Origin: Paracoccus pantotrophus
GTDB lineage: Bacteria > Pseudomonadota > Alphaproteobacteria > Rhodobacterales > Rhodobacteraceae
DNA: 64,000 bases
NCBI RefSeq assembly: GCF_008824185.1
Contig: NZ_CP044426.1
Location: 1,682,501 to 1,746,500, forward strand
Direction: 5' to 3'
Under the pieces are notes generated by a model. The model was not told where the DNA came from. It saw only the letters and a list, made by a program, of their open reading frames with translations, and made no database searches. The position numbers were made by a program, and so were the translations under genes. Within the stretch, counting starts at the first letter, position 1. Every line of letters begins with the position of its first letter. Positions 42,689 through 50,670 of this stretch are shown here, one piece after another.

Positions 42689-44841
42689 ATATTTCTCGTG
42701 CCGCGACAGCTAGGATAGCGAGAACAACCCCAAAAGGAGCCATGTCGCCCTCTTCTGCGGAGCATCTGCGCTCCGCATCTCGGGCAAGATGGCGTCCCGG
42801 TAGTCGCATGAGGTCTGGGCGTTGGCGAAGCAGGTGGATTCGCTGCAACGGGCGACGGCACGGGGCGCGGTGTAGCCGTAACCTTGAGTGCGACCTTGGA
42901 GGACGGAACACTCGCCCCGAGCAATCTCAAGTCCTGTTCCGCCCGCGCCCGCTCCTCAAGGGCTTGCATCAGCGCCGTATCTCCCCGAACCCGCGAGGGC
43001 AGCGCATCCAATCGCGGTTTAGCAGTGCGAAGCGTGGTCAGGCCGCCACGGATAGAGGATTCGAGCTTCACCTTCTGGGTCGCATACTTCGACCGAAGCG
43101 CACGCTCGTCGGTTACGTCCTGTGCGTTCGACGCGGGATTATAGCGGAACCTTGCCTCGTGCGCTTTCCGCCATTTCACCAGCTTTTGGGTCATGACCTC
43201 GCCGAAACCCGGCACGGCTCGGACTGCGGACCAATCCACATCGGCAGCGGTCTCAATGCCGAAAGAAATCAGTGTCGCAGTCTTGGCAGGCCCTATGCCA
43301 GAAATATTCGCCCGTCGCACCTGAAACTGATCGAGGTATGCCGCACGCTGGCGAGCCTCACGAGTGGATTTGAAGTTGCGCAGTTCCCCGGCAAGGTCAT
43401 CGTCGATTCTCTTGTATGCCGCGATTTCCGCATCCAGATCGGCGCGAACCTGCACAATCTCTGTCAGGTTGCTCCGGCGCATGAAGGCGTCAAGCTCGGC
43501 CTGCACCCTGCTATCGGCCTTCTCGAACCGATCTACAAAGGGACGTTCCGACACGTTCCGGTCGCCGAATCTCACCACCCCCCAACCAGCAAGCCCGAGC
43601 CAAAGGAACCAGACCGGAGTTGCAAAGATAAGTCCGGCAGCGGCACCCGCGACCATCAGAAGAGCCGTGAGGGCATGACCGCGCTTCGCGTTCTTTGCTT
43701 CTTGCAATGCCGAACTAGGGCCGGGCGGAACAGAAATGGAAAGCGACAGGACTTCCGATGCGGTCGGCAAGCGGAATGCCAGAATCTCCCGTATCGCCTC
43801 TTCCGTGCCGCGCACATCGGTCGGAATGTCCGAGGTAACGGAAGACAGGTCCGGGAACATATCGAAGCCGCCTCTCGCGGCCAGACTGCACCAGACGCAC
43901 CCCTTGGTGTTGCTTGGGTAATAGTGCGACTTCACCTTGCCGCAGCGGCTCAAGGAGCCTTCTAGTTTCGTGAGCGCATCCACCCATTCCGACGCACTAG
44001 GCCGGGACGAGGCATTCAGCCCAAAGGCGCGCTCAAAAGCTGAACGGATAGGAGCCGGGAACAGATCAAGGGGCAGAGCCCCGGGCGGCGGGCTGGTCTG
44101 TGTTTCGGATCGGCGAAGCATGGAGAACGCGAACCTGTTTTGGGCAATAGACTCGCCCATCGACAAATCCGGTCCCTTGTAAACCCCTGCGTAGGGGTGC
44201 CGCCCCATGAAGAGAAGGTGAAAGATCGCAACCGCCAGACCGAAATTGTCATGCTGAATCGTCCGCGTGACGGTGCCGAGGTTGATGCCATGAAGCTCGG
44301 GCGGGGTGAAATCCTCCACCCCAACAAGGCAAGGATAGGTCTTGCCGTTCAAGCTGAACTGAAAGCTGTCCGCGTCGATCAGCGCGACGGTTGCCTCCTG
44401 CGACACCAGCACCCCCGAGTGGTTAAGATCACCGATGACACATCCGGTCTGATGCACCTTGCCAACAGCGCGCGCGACATTCAGCGCCGCCCGCACGACG
44501 AAGCGATAATCGGCTTTCGGAAAATGGCGCTGCCGAGATTTCGGGCTGTAAAGCTCATGCAGAGGGCGGTATCCCGACACGAGGCGCATCAGGAATCCGA
44601 GGAACTTGCCGCTCGGATCAGTCGCTACCTCCCCCGGATAGGCGACAAGATCGGTCTTGGCGGCAAGGCCACCGAGGACCATCGCCCGCACCTTCCTTTC
44701 GCGGGATGCCCGAAGACCGGCACCGTAAATCTTCACCGCTTGCCCGGCCCGGCCAGTGATTGCGAAAACCTCGCCCTCTCCGCCGCCGCCTATTCTCTCG
44801 CCAAGCTGAAACCGCGATGTGCCGACCATAATCTCCCGCAT
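42685..44841 (-). CDS. Ser/Thr kinase-like protein of a TerY-phosphorylation triad
   Basis: A 718-residue multidomain protein. Kinase-like domain, about 8-300: Gly-rich loop ERIGGGGEGEVF (15-26), K37 (AVKIYG), catalytic loop GDLNHSG with D138, metal-site D156 (LIDADSF). The metal-binding Asn expected at 143 is Gly. Then a Cys cluster (CGKVK...CVWC, about 305-325), a two-helix membrane hairpin (LTALLMVAGAAAGLIF, WFLWLGLAGWGVV), a coiled coil, a helix-hairpin-helix (ISGIGPAKTATL, VPGFGEVMTQKL) and a C-terminal topoisomerase-type zinc ribbon (CPRCGAQM, CSRYPSC). This architecture is that of the kinase in vWA-PP2C-kinase triads. A GTG at 44847 is an alternative start. Confidence 0.85.
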   Translation of the reverse strand: MREIMVGTSRFQLGERIGGGGEGEVFAITGRAGQAVKIYGAGLRASRERKVRAMVLGGLAAKTDLVAYPGEVATDPSGKFLGFLMRLVSGYRPLHELYSPKSRQRHFPKADYRFVVRAALNVARAVGKVHQTGCVIGDLNHSGVLVSQEATVALIDADSFQFSLNGKTYPCLVGVEDFTPPELHGINLGTVTRTIQHDNFGLAVAIFHLLFMGRHPYAGVYKGPDLSMGESIAQNRFAFSMLRRSETQTSPPPGALPLDLFPAPIRSAFERAFGLNASSRPSASEWVDALTKLEGSLSRCGKVKSHYYPSNTKGCVWCSLAARGGFDMFPDLSSVTSDIPTDVRGTEEAIREILAFRLPTASEVLSLSISVPPGPSSALQEAKNAKRGHALTALLMVAGAAAGLIFATPVWFLWLGLAGWGVVRFGDRNVSERPFVDRFEKADSRVQAELDAFMRRSNLTEIVQVRADLDAEIAAYKRIDDDLAGELRNFKSTREARQRAAYLDQFQVRRANISGIGPAKTATLISFGIETAADVDWSAVRAVPGFGEVMTQKLVKWRKAHEARFRYNPASNAQDVTDERALRSKYATQKVKLESSIRGGLTTLRTAKPRLDALPSRVRGDTALMQALEERARAEQDLRLLGASVPSSKVALKVTATPRPVPSPVAANPPASPTPRPHATTGTPSCPRCGAQMLRRRGRHGSFWGCSRYPSCRGTRNI

Positions 44842-44843
44842 GG

Positions 44844-45590
44844 TCACGCACCCGACAGGAGAACCAGCGTTTTATCATCGTCGGTTCGTTCGCAGACGGA
44901 AGGTCCGGCGAGATAGCTCCGCAGCTTTCTGGATAGCTCCGGGAGCTTCCCCGAGGCGAGGGCGCTATCGATGGGGCGCATCATAGGATTGAAGAACCCG
45001 GGGTGTGCCCGTTTGTCCATGACAGAAAGCGCCAGATCGCCAACACCATCGGAGAACAGAGCGAAAGCGTCATGCCGCCGCTCTTGCCGGATGATGTTCA
45101 AACGGGGCTCGGGATCATCGGTGACGAAGAACGTGGTCGAGGCATATTCCCCGTTTTCAGGCCAGCAGACCGCATCCCAATCCGATCCACAACGCCCGAC
45201 AATCGCGCTATCCCCAATGTGCAGAGCAAGAATTTCCGTCGGTGCAATCAGAAGGGCCGCCAATGTCGCTGCGAACTGCCGGGGCGAAGTCTCCCGCCGA
45301 TCCGCCGCCATCGAAATCCGATCTCGAATCTCGTCAATCCAGTCTTTCAGCATATCGTCATCCGGCAGAGCCGCGCTTTCATAAAACCATTCCCGGAATC
45401 GAACCTTGAGCACACGGCAGGTAAGCCATGCGCCGGAGAATCCGAACTTCGCGCTCCCGGCCCCATCCGACACGATGGAGAGCACGCATCCTTTGCCGAC
45501 GGCCGAAACGGTAAAGGCATCTTGCAGCCTGTCACCTGATCGGATGTGCGACGTGCCTATCTCGGACGCGGCCGCCCAACGCCACCCCAT
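44844..45590 (-). CDS. PP2C-type phosphatase of the TerY-phosphorylation triad
   Basis: A 248-residue PP2C phosphatase. Visible motifs: SHIRSGDRLQDAF, the metal-binding SDGAGSAKFG, LAALLIAPTEILALHIGDSAIVGR, FALFSDGVGDLAL and the terminal DDDKTLVLL. It is second in the leftward vWA-PP2C-kinase operon, its start 6 nt from the vWA stop, and it likely reverses phosphorylation by the kinase. The start MGWRW is chosen over an upstream ATG that lies inside the vWA gene. Confidence 0.88.
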   Translation of the reverse strand: MGWRWAAASEIGTSHIRSGDRLQDAFTVSAVGKGCVLSIVSDGAGSAKFGFSGAWLTCRVLKVRFREWFYESAALPDDDMLKDWIDEIRDRISMAADRRETSPRQFAATLAALLIAPTEILALHIGDSAIVGRCGSDWDAVCWPENGEYASTTFFVTDDPEPRLNIIRQERRHDAFALFSDGVGDLALSVMDKRAHPGFFNPMMRPIDSALASGKLPELSRKLRSYLAGPSVCERTDDDKTLVLLSGA

Positions 45591-45595
45591 TCCGA

Positions 45596-46273
45596 TTAAC
45601 CTGCGACCGCCCAACCGTCGGGTGCGGTCGGGTTCGCTAGTGCAACCTGATCCCCGGGGTTCGATTGCGACACAGCGCTAAGAGAACTGGAAAGCCATTT
45701 GAACAGTTCCTTGAACGCAAGCCCCTTGAGCTTGAGCGGCTGCCGTGTGGCAATCTGCGAGAGGACGCCCATATCAGCACCCTCCACACCCACGGCATAA
45801 AACATGAACTCCTTGCGTTCTTCCCCGTCATGGACACGGCGCTTCGCCTCGTTCCAACTATCGGTCGGTGCGCCGTCAGTAATCAGGAAAACCCAAGGCC
45901 GGAAAATCTTGAGGCCATTCGCCCGGATATGGTCCTTGCGGGTGCGCAGCATATCCAAGCCCGTGACAATCGCCTCGCCCAACGGGGTTGCGCCAGTCGG
46001 TTGCAGCGTTTCGGGGTAGAATTGATCCACGGTGGCAAACTCGTGCCGCACCTCCACAGGGCCGAAAGTCACCATCGCCAGTTCGACGCGCTTTGCAGCG
46101 AGAGAATCCCCCATAAGTTCTTGACGAAGCGTAGCAAGCCCGTCGTTCAACTCGGAAATAGGCGCACCGCTCATGGAGCCAGACGTATCCAGCAGCAACA
46201 GGACCGGGCATCTCGGTTCGGGATTCTCGGCAAGCTGTGCGTCGAAAAATGGTTCCTGCTCAAAGTCGGTCAT
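45596..46273 (-). CDS. TerY-like vWA-domain protein
   Basis: A 225-residue von Willebrand A protein. The MIDAS is DTSGS (29-33), with the threonine loop in TGATPLGEAI and the Asp in LITDGAPTD. This set and the size match TerY. First gene of the operon with PP2C and kinase. In published comparative work such triads were proposed to sense stress and act on DNA, and a triad of this type was reported among anti-phage systems. The start MTDFEQ is favoured over an upstream ATG because of length and an AGGA site. Confidence 0.88.
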   Translation of the reverse strand: MTDFEQEPFFDAQLAENPEPRCPVLLLLDTSGSMSGAPISELNDGLATLRQELMGDSLAAKRVELAMVTFGPVEVRHEFATVDQFYPETLQPTGATPLGEAIVTGLDMLRTRKDHIRANGLKIFRPWVFLITDGAPTDSWNEAKRRVHDGEERKEFMFYAVGVEGADMGVLSQIATRQPLKLKGLAFKELFKWLSSSLSAVSQSNPGDQVALANPTAPDGWAVAG

Positions 46274-46534
46274 CGCCAATCCTGCTTCCTTTAGGTGATC
46301 TTTCCCGTGCTGTAGGGATAGCCATAGCATAGCGATGGCGAATATGAAGTCTCTTCAAGCGCCGTAACAGCAGGTTTCAGGATCACGGAGCCGTTTTTTG
46401 CAGAGTAAATTGCCGACCCGCGCAACCTGTCGCCATTGGCTGGGCAGAGGGTTCGTACACAATGGCAGAAAAACCAGACAAGGAGCGGAGGACGTTATAA
46501 AATCCTTTATATTCAAATCATAACACACTTCCAC
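46274..46534. promoter_or_regulatory. Divergent region between the vWA operon and the M15-like gene
   Basis: About 260 nt without a supported gene. It becomes AT-rich towards 46490..46530 (TTATAAAATCC, TTTATATTC), which is likely promoter DNA for the rightward gene. The leftward operon promoter must lie near 46280..46350. Confidence 0.4.
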
Positions 46535-47350
46535 ATGCCTTCACACACCTTCCGCTCCCTCCGCGACATCGAGAATTTCGGCAGGGTCCGCCTTTCCAAG
46601 AGCTTCTACATGCGCGACTTCCTGCACAGCGAGATCAGCCAGTTCGAGGGAATTCCCAACCTGCCATCTGATCCCGAACTCGCCATCCGTGCCGGGAAGC
46701 ACCTCTGCGAAGACCTGTTGGAACCGCTTCAGGACACCTTCGGGCGCATTGCCATCCGCTCGGCCTACCGATCCGCTACTATCAATGACCTCGGGCACCG
46801 GAAGGGCTACGGATGCGCCAGCAACTGGCGGAACTTCGCACGACACATCTGGGACGTCCGGGACGAAAACGGCGCATTCGGGGCCACGGCCTGCATCGTC
46901 ATCCCATGGTTCGCTGATCGCTACGCGGCGGGCGAGGACTGGCGGGCGCTGGCATGGTGGATACATGACCACCTGCCCTATTCCGAGATGTGCTTCTATC
47001 CGCGCCTCTGCGCGTTCAACATCGCATGGCATGAACTGCCCAACGGCGCATTCGGGGCCACGGCCTGCATCGTCATCCCATGGTTCGCTGATCGCTACGC
47101 GGCGGGCGAGGACTGGCGGGCGCTGGCATGGTGGATACATGACCACCTGCCCTATTCCGAGATGTGCTTCTATCCGCGCCTCTGCGCGTTCAACATCGCA
47201 TGGCATGAACTGCCCAAGCGAATCATCCGCAGCTACATCGACCCAAAGGGCGTGCTGAAAACTTTCGACACGCCCAGTTCCACCGCCTCCCACGCTGACT
47301 GGTATCGCCATTGGGGAGAGCGATATTTGCAACCCGTTGCACCGAGGTGA
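46535..47350 (+). CDS. M15-peptidase-like protein with internal 58-residue duplication
   Basis: A 271-residue protein resembling the Hedgehog/DD-peptidase (M15) fold. Visible are GRIAIRSAYRSATIND, an H-x(6)-D type metal segment (ARHIWDVRDENG) and WHE in FNIAWHELP. Residues 112-169 and 170-227 are exact copies of each other. Without the repeat the protein would be 213 residues. The second copy duplicates the WHE segment but not the earlier His, so a normal active site is unlikely to be doubled. No ribosome site is seen before the ATG, and a TTG further upstream is possible. One island palindrome lies at its end. Confidence 0.6.
   Translation: MPSHTFRSLRDIENFGRVRLSKSFYMRDFLHSEISQFEGIPNLPSDPELAIRAGKHLCEDLLEPLQDTFGRIAIRSAYRSATINDLGHRKGYGCASNWRNFARHIWDVRDENGAFGATACIVIPWFADRYAAGEDWRALAWWIHDHLPYSEMCFYPRLCAFNIAWHELPNGAFGATACIVIPWFADRYAAGEDWRALAWWIHDHLPYSEMCFYPRLCAFNIAWHELPKRIIRSYIDPKGVLKTFDTPSSTASHADWYRHWGERYLQPVAPR
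46868..47041 (+). repeat. 174-bp tandem duplication, unit 1
   Basis: First unit of a perfect, in-frame, head-to-tail duplication inside the M15-like gene. It is identical at nucleotide level to 47042..47215 over the whole 174 nt. Confidence 0.95.
47042..47215 (+). repeat. 174-bp tandem duplication, unit 2
   Basis: Second unit, identical to 46868..47041. The lack of any synonymous change indicates a very recent event, or an assembly artefact. Confidence 0.95.
47328..47341. repeat. Island palindrome TGCAACCCGTTGCA, copy 5
   Basis: A perfect copy at the 3' end of the M15-like gene (encoding LQPVA), about 220 nt from the right attachment site. Copies 1 and 5 thus lie near the two ends of the island. 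Confidence 0.7.
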
Positions 47351-47357
47351 GAGTGCC

Positions 47358-47402
47358 AACTTTCGACACGCGCAGTTCCAGACTTCCGACATGCGCAGTT
47401 CC
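47358..47402. repeat. Two tandem 23-bp imperfect repeats
   Basis: AACTTTCGACACGCGCAGTT and GACTTCCGACATGCGCAGTT, each followed by CC and 23 nt apart. A related copy is at 39071..39090 and a weaker one at 47261..47281. They may be binding sites near the island end or the remains of an insertion-sequence terminus. Confidence 0.5.
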
Positions 47403-47558
47403 TGTAAAGCAGGATACCCGATCTGGGGAGGAGACCCTTGCAGCCCCAACGAAGACCAGAAACGTGACCAGCCTTGCCGTGATGATGGGACAGGTGTGGG
47501 GACAAGACGAGAGGTCTCTCGGAAAATTCCGCGAAAACATTATCTTATGCGGATTTTC

Positions 47559-47572
47559 TGGTGGAGCCGAGG
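47559..47572 (+). repeat. Right attachment site within tRNA-Ala
   Basis: TGGTGGAGCCGAGG, the tRNA 3' terminus read on the plus strand, directly repeated at 32262..32275. Confidence 0.8.
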
Positions 47573-47634
47573 GGAATCGAACCCCTGGCCTCATCATTGC
47601 GAACGATGCGCTCTACCAACTGAGCTACGGCCCC
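47559..47634 (-). tRNA. tRNA-Ala (anticodon CGC)
   Basis: A complete 76-nt cloverleaf on the minus strand with encoded CCA: acceptor GGGGCCG/CGGCTCC (one G-T pair), D arm GCTC/GAGC with AGTTGGTA loop, anticodon arm CATCG-TTCGCAA-TGATG giving CGC, T arm AGGGG-TTCGATT-CCCCT. It reads GCG Ala codons. Its last 14 nt are the right attachment site of the island, so the 3' end is supplied by the inserted element. Confidence 0.97.
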
Positions 47635-47740
47635 ATCGGCGTGCTATCTCGCCCAAGCGCCGGGGCTTGTCAAGGCCGCTTTCGCGGCTTTTCGCAAGCC
47701 CCCGCAAAGACCCCCGCCCGAACAGGGCGGGGCAGGTGCA

Positions 47741-50569
47741 TCACTCGGCCGCCTCGGCATAATCCGCAACCGGCGGGCAGGTGCATACCAGGTTGCGATC
47801 GCCATAGGCATTGTCCACCCGCCCGACCGGAGGCCAGTATTTGTCCACCCGGAAGGCGCCCGGCGGGAAGCAGCCCTGCTCGCGCGAATAGGCGCGGTCC
47901 CAGTCGGCGACCAGATCCTCGACCGTATGCGGCGCGTGGCGCAGCGGGCTAGCCTCGGCGCCGATCCGGCCCTCGGCGATCTCGGTGATCTCGTCGCGGA
48001 TGGCCAGGAAGGCGGTGATCAGACGGTCGATCTCGGCCTTGGTCTCCGATTCGGTCGGCTCGACCATCAGCGTGCCGGCGACCGGCCAGCTCATCGTCGG
48101 CGCGTGGAAACCGTTGTCGATCAGCCGCTTGGCGATGTCGTCCACGGTCACGCCATGCTCTTGGAAAGGCCGCATGTCCAGGATGCATTCATGCGCCACC
48201 CGGCCGCGATTGCCCATGAACAGCACCGGATAGGCGCCGGCCAGACGGCTGGCAACATAGTTCGCGTTCAGGATCGCGACCCGCGTCGCCTGGGTCAGCC
48301 CCGCGCCGCCCATCATCAGGATATAGGCCCAGGAGATCAGCAGGATCGAGGCCGAGCCCCAGGGCGCCGCCGAGACCGCGCCCGACCCCGTCCGCGGGTC
48401 GGCGGGCAGGAAGGGCGCCAGATGCGCCTTGACCCCGATCGGCCCCATGCCGGGACCGCCGCCGCCATGCGGGATGGCAAAGGTCTTGTGCAGGTTCAGG
48501 TGGCTGACATCGCCGCCGATCTCTCCGGGCTTCACCAGGCCGACCAGCGCATTCATGTTGGCGCCGTCGATATAGACTTGGCCGCCATGCTCATGGGTGA
48601 TGCGGCAGACCTCGCGCAGGGTGTCCTCGAAGACGCCATGGGTCGAGGGATAGGTGATCATCACCGCCGCCAGCCGGTTGCCGGCCTTCGCGGCCTTGTC
48701 GGCGAAATCCTCCAGGTCGATATCGCCGTTCGGGGCCGATTTCACCACCACGACCTTCATCCCCGCCATCTGCGCGCTGGCCGGGTTGGTGCCATGCGCG
48801 GAAACCGGGATCAGGCAGATATCGCGATCCTCGCCGCGCGCCTTGTGATAGGCGGCGATGGTCAGCAGGCCGGCATATTCCCCCTGCGCGCCGCTGTTCG
48901 GCTGCAGCGAGAACGCGTCATAGCCGGTGATCTGGCACAGCTTCTCGGTCAGGTCGGCAAAGACCTCGTGATAGCCGGCGGCCTGGTCCTCGGGCGCAAA
49001 GGGATGCAGCGCGCCGAACTCGGGCCAGGTGATCGGCATCATCTCGGCCGCCGCGTTCAGCTTCATGGTGCAGCTGCCCAGCGGGATCATCGCCCGGTCC
49101 AGCGCCAGGTCGCGGTCCGACAGGCGGCGCATATAGCGCATCATCTCGGATTCCGCCCGGTTCATGTGAAAGACCGGGTGGGTCAGGTAGTCGCTTTCGC
49201 GGATCAGCGCCTCGGGGATCGCCGGCGCCTGGGCCGGCGCGGCCGGATCGCTGATGCCGAAAGCGTCCAGCACCCGCGCGATCACGCCCGCATCCGTGGT
49301 CTCGTCGACCGAGATCCCGACCCGGTCGCGCCCGACCTGGCGCAGGTTGATGCCGCGATGCCGGGCGGCGGCCAGGATCCCCGCCTGCCCCACGCCCACC
49401 CGCACGGTGATGGTGTCGAAGAATGCCTCGGGCTGGACCTCGGCCCCGGCGGCGCGCAGGGCATCGGCCAGCGTCACCGCGTTCAGATGCACCCGCTGGG
49501 CAATGGCGCGCAGGCCCACCGGGCCGTGGAACACGGCGTAGAAGCTGGCCATCACCGCCAGCAGCGCCTGGGCGGTGCAGACATTCGAGGTCGCCTTCTC
49601 GCGCCGGATATGCTGCTCGCGGGTCTGCAGCGACAGGCGATAGGCACGGTTGCCCTTGGCATCGATGGACACGCCGACGATGCGGCCGGGCATGGCGCGC
49701 TTCATCTCGTCGCGGCAGGCCATGAAGCCGGCATGCGGCCCGCCATACCCCATCGGCACGCCGAACCGCTGGGCCGAGCCCACGGCGATGTCCGCTCCCA
49801 TCGCCCCCGGCTCCTTCAGCACGCAAAGCGCCAAAAGGTCGGTGGCCATGATCGCCACCGCGCCCGCCGCATGCAGCGCGGCGATCTCGGCGGTATAGTC
49901 CCGGACCTCGCCGAAGGTGCCCGGATACTGGAAGATGGCGCCGAAGACCTGCGAGGGGTCGCAGCTGCTACCGCGGATGATCTCGATGCCCAGGGGCGCG
50001 GCGCGGGTCTCGATCACGGCAACGGTCTGCGGATGCAGGTTCTCGCTGACGAAGAAGGCGCGGGCCTTGGACTTCGCCGCACGCTGCGCCATGGCCATGG
50101 CCTCGGCAGCGGCGGTCGCCTCGTCCAGCAGGCTGGCATTGGCCACCGGCAGCCCGGTCAGGTCCGCGACCATGGTCTGGAAGTTCAGCAGCGCCTCCAG
50201 CCGGCCCTGGGCGATCTCGGGCTGGTAGGGGGTATAGGCGGTATACCAGGCCGGGTTCTCCAGGATATTGCGCTGGATCGCCGGCGGGGTCACGGTGCCG
50301 TAATAGCCCTGCCCGATCAGGCTGGTCATCACCTTGTTCTTCGCCGCCACCTCGCGCATGCGCTGAAGCAGCGCCGCCTCGGACAGCGCCGGCCAGTCCA
50401 GGGCCTCGGCCTGCCGGATGCTCGCCGGCACGGTCTGGCCGATCAGCTCCTCCAGCGTCTCGGCGCCCACGACCTTCAGCATCGCCGCCATCTCGGCCGG
50501 AGAAGGCCCGATGTGACGGCGATTGGCGAAATCGTCGGGATTATAGTCGGTCGGGGTCCATTTACCCAT
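47741..50569 (-). CDS. gcvP: Glycine dehydrogenase (decarboxylating), P protein
   Basis: A 942-residue single-chain P protein, the PLP enzyme that decarboxylates glycine and passes the aminomethyl group to GcvH. The opening RRHIGPSPAEMAAMLKVVG, the central SCTMKLNAAAEMMPITWPEF, the PLP-lysine segment HLNLHKTFAIPHGGGGPG and the terminal DRNLVCTCPPVADYAEAAE are canonical. The start MGKWTPTDY is used because the frame is open far upstream through hairpin DNA. It is the last gene of the leftward gcvT-gcvH-gcvP group. Confidence 0.97.
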   Translation of the reverse strand: MGKWTPTDYNPDDFANRRHIGPSPAEMAAMLKVVGAETLEELIGQTVPASIRQAEALDWPALSEAALLQRMREVAAKNKVMTSLIGQGYYGTVTPPAIQRNILENPAWYTAYTPYQPEIAQGRLEALLNFQTMVADLTGLPVANASLLDEATAAAEAMAMAQRAAKSKARAFFVSENLHPQTVAVIETRAAPLGIEIIRGSSCDPSQVFGAIFQYPGTFGEVRDYTAEIAALHAAGAVAIMATDLLALCVLKEPGAMGADIAVGSAQRFGVPMGYGGPHAGFMACRDEMKRAMPGRIVGVSIDAKGNRAYRLSLQTREQHIRREKATSNVCTAQALLAVMASFYAVFHGPVGLRAIAQRVHLNAVTLADALRAAGAEVQPEAFFDTITVRVGVGQAGILAAARHRGINLRQVGRDRVGISVDETTDAGVIARVLDAFGISDPAAPAQAPAIPEALIRESDYLTHPVFHMNRAESEMMRYMRRLSDRDLALDRAMIPLGSCTMKLNAAAEMMPITWPEFGALHPFAPEDQAAGYHEVFADLTEKLCQITGYDAFSLQPNSGAQGEYAGLLTIAAYHKARGEDRDICLIPVSAHGTNPASAQMAGMKVVVVKSAPNGDIDLEDFADKAAKAGNRLAAVMITYPSTHGVFEDTLREVCRITHEHGGQVYIDGANMNALVGLVKPGEIGGDVSHLNLHKTFAIPHGGGGPGMGPIGVKAHLAPFLPADPRTGSGAVSAAPWGSASILLISWAYILMMGGAGLTQATRVAILNANYVASRLAGAYPVLFMGNRGRVAHECILDMRPFQEHGVTVDDIAKRLIDNGFHAPTMSWPVAGTLMVEPTESETKAEIDRLITAFLAIRDEITEIAEGRIGAEASPLRHAPHTVEDLVADWDRAYSREQGCFPPGAFRVDKYWPPVGRVDNAYGDRNLVCTCPPVADYAEAAE

Positions 50570-50640
50570 CACTGGCCTCGATGCGTCAGAATGTTCACAA
50601 GCATTGCCTTCGGGATCGTACGGGCCGGGAACGCCCCGCC

Positions 50641-50662
50641 TTTCTCCGTTTTCCAAATACCC
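50641..50662. repeat. Recurring intergenic motif, copy 4
   Basis: Tttctccgttttccaaatac plus cc, the best-preserved copy. On the transcribed strand it reads GGGTATTTGGAAAACGGAGA and follows the two hairpins behind gcvH. Confidence 0.6.
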
Positions 50663-50670
50663 TCGGGGGT

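Larger units (their letters stand above)
32262..47572. mobile_element. Integrative genomic island at tRNA-Ala(CGC), about 15.3 kb
   Basis: Both ends carry the identical 14-mer TGGTGGAGCCGAGG in direct orientation (32262..32275 and 47559..47572). The right copy is the 3' end, with CCA, of an intact tRNA-Ala. A tyrosine integrase with the DUF4102-type N-terminus begins 148 nt inside the left end. Content differs from the flanks: many orphan genes, lower-GC segments (33.6-34.4 kb, 37.7-39.0 kb), an AlpA-like regulator, an IS66 element, a vWA-PP2C-kinase operon and a private palindrome family. No conjugation genes are visible, so it would be mobilisable or passively inherited. Confidence 0.88.

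Noticed and set aside
42685..46273. Tellurite-resistance (ter) operon
   Set aside because: TerY-like vWA is present but terZABCDE genes are absent. The vWA-PP2C-kinase set is a separate system.
47358..47402. Tandem 23-bp repeats as a small CRISPR array
   Set aside because: Only two adjacent copies with no spacer DNA between them and no cas genes.
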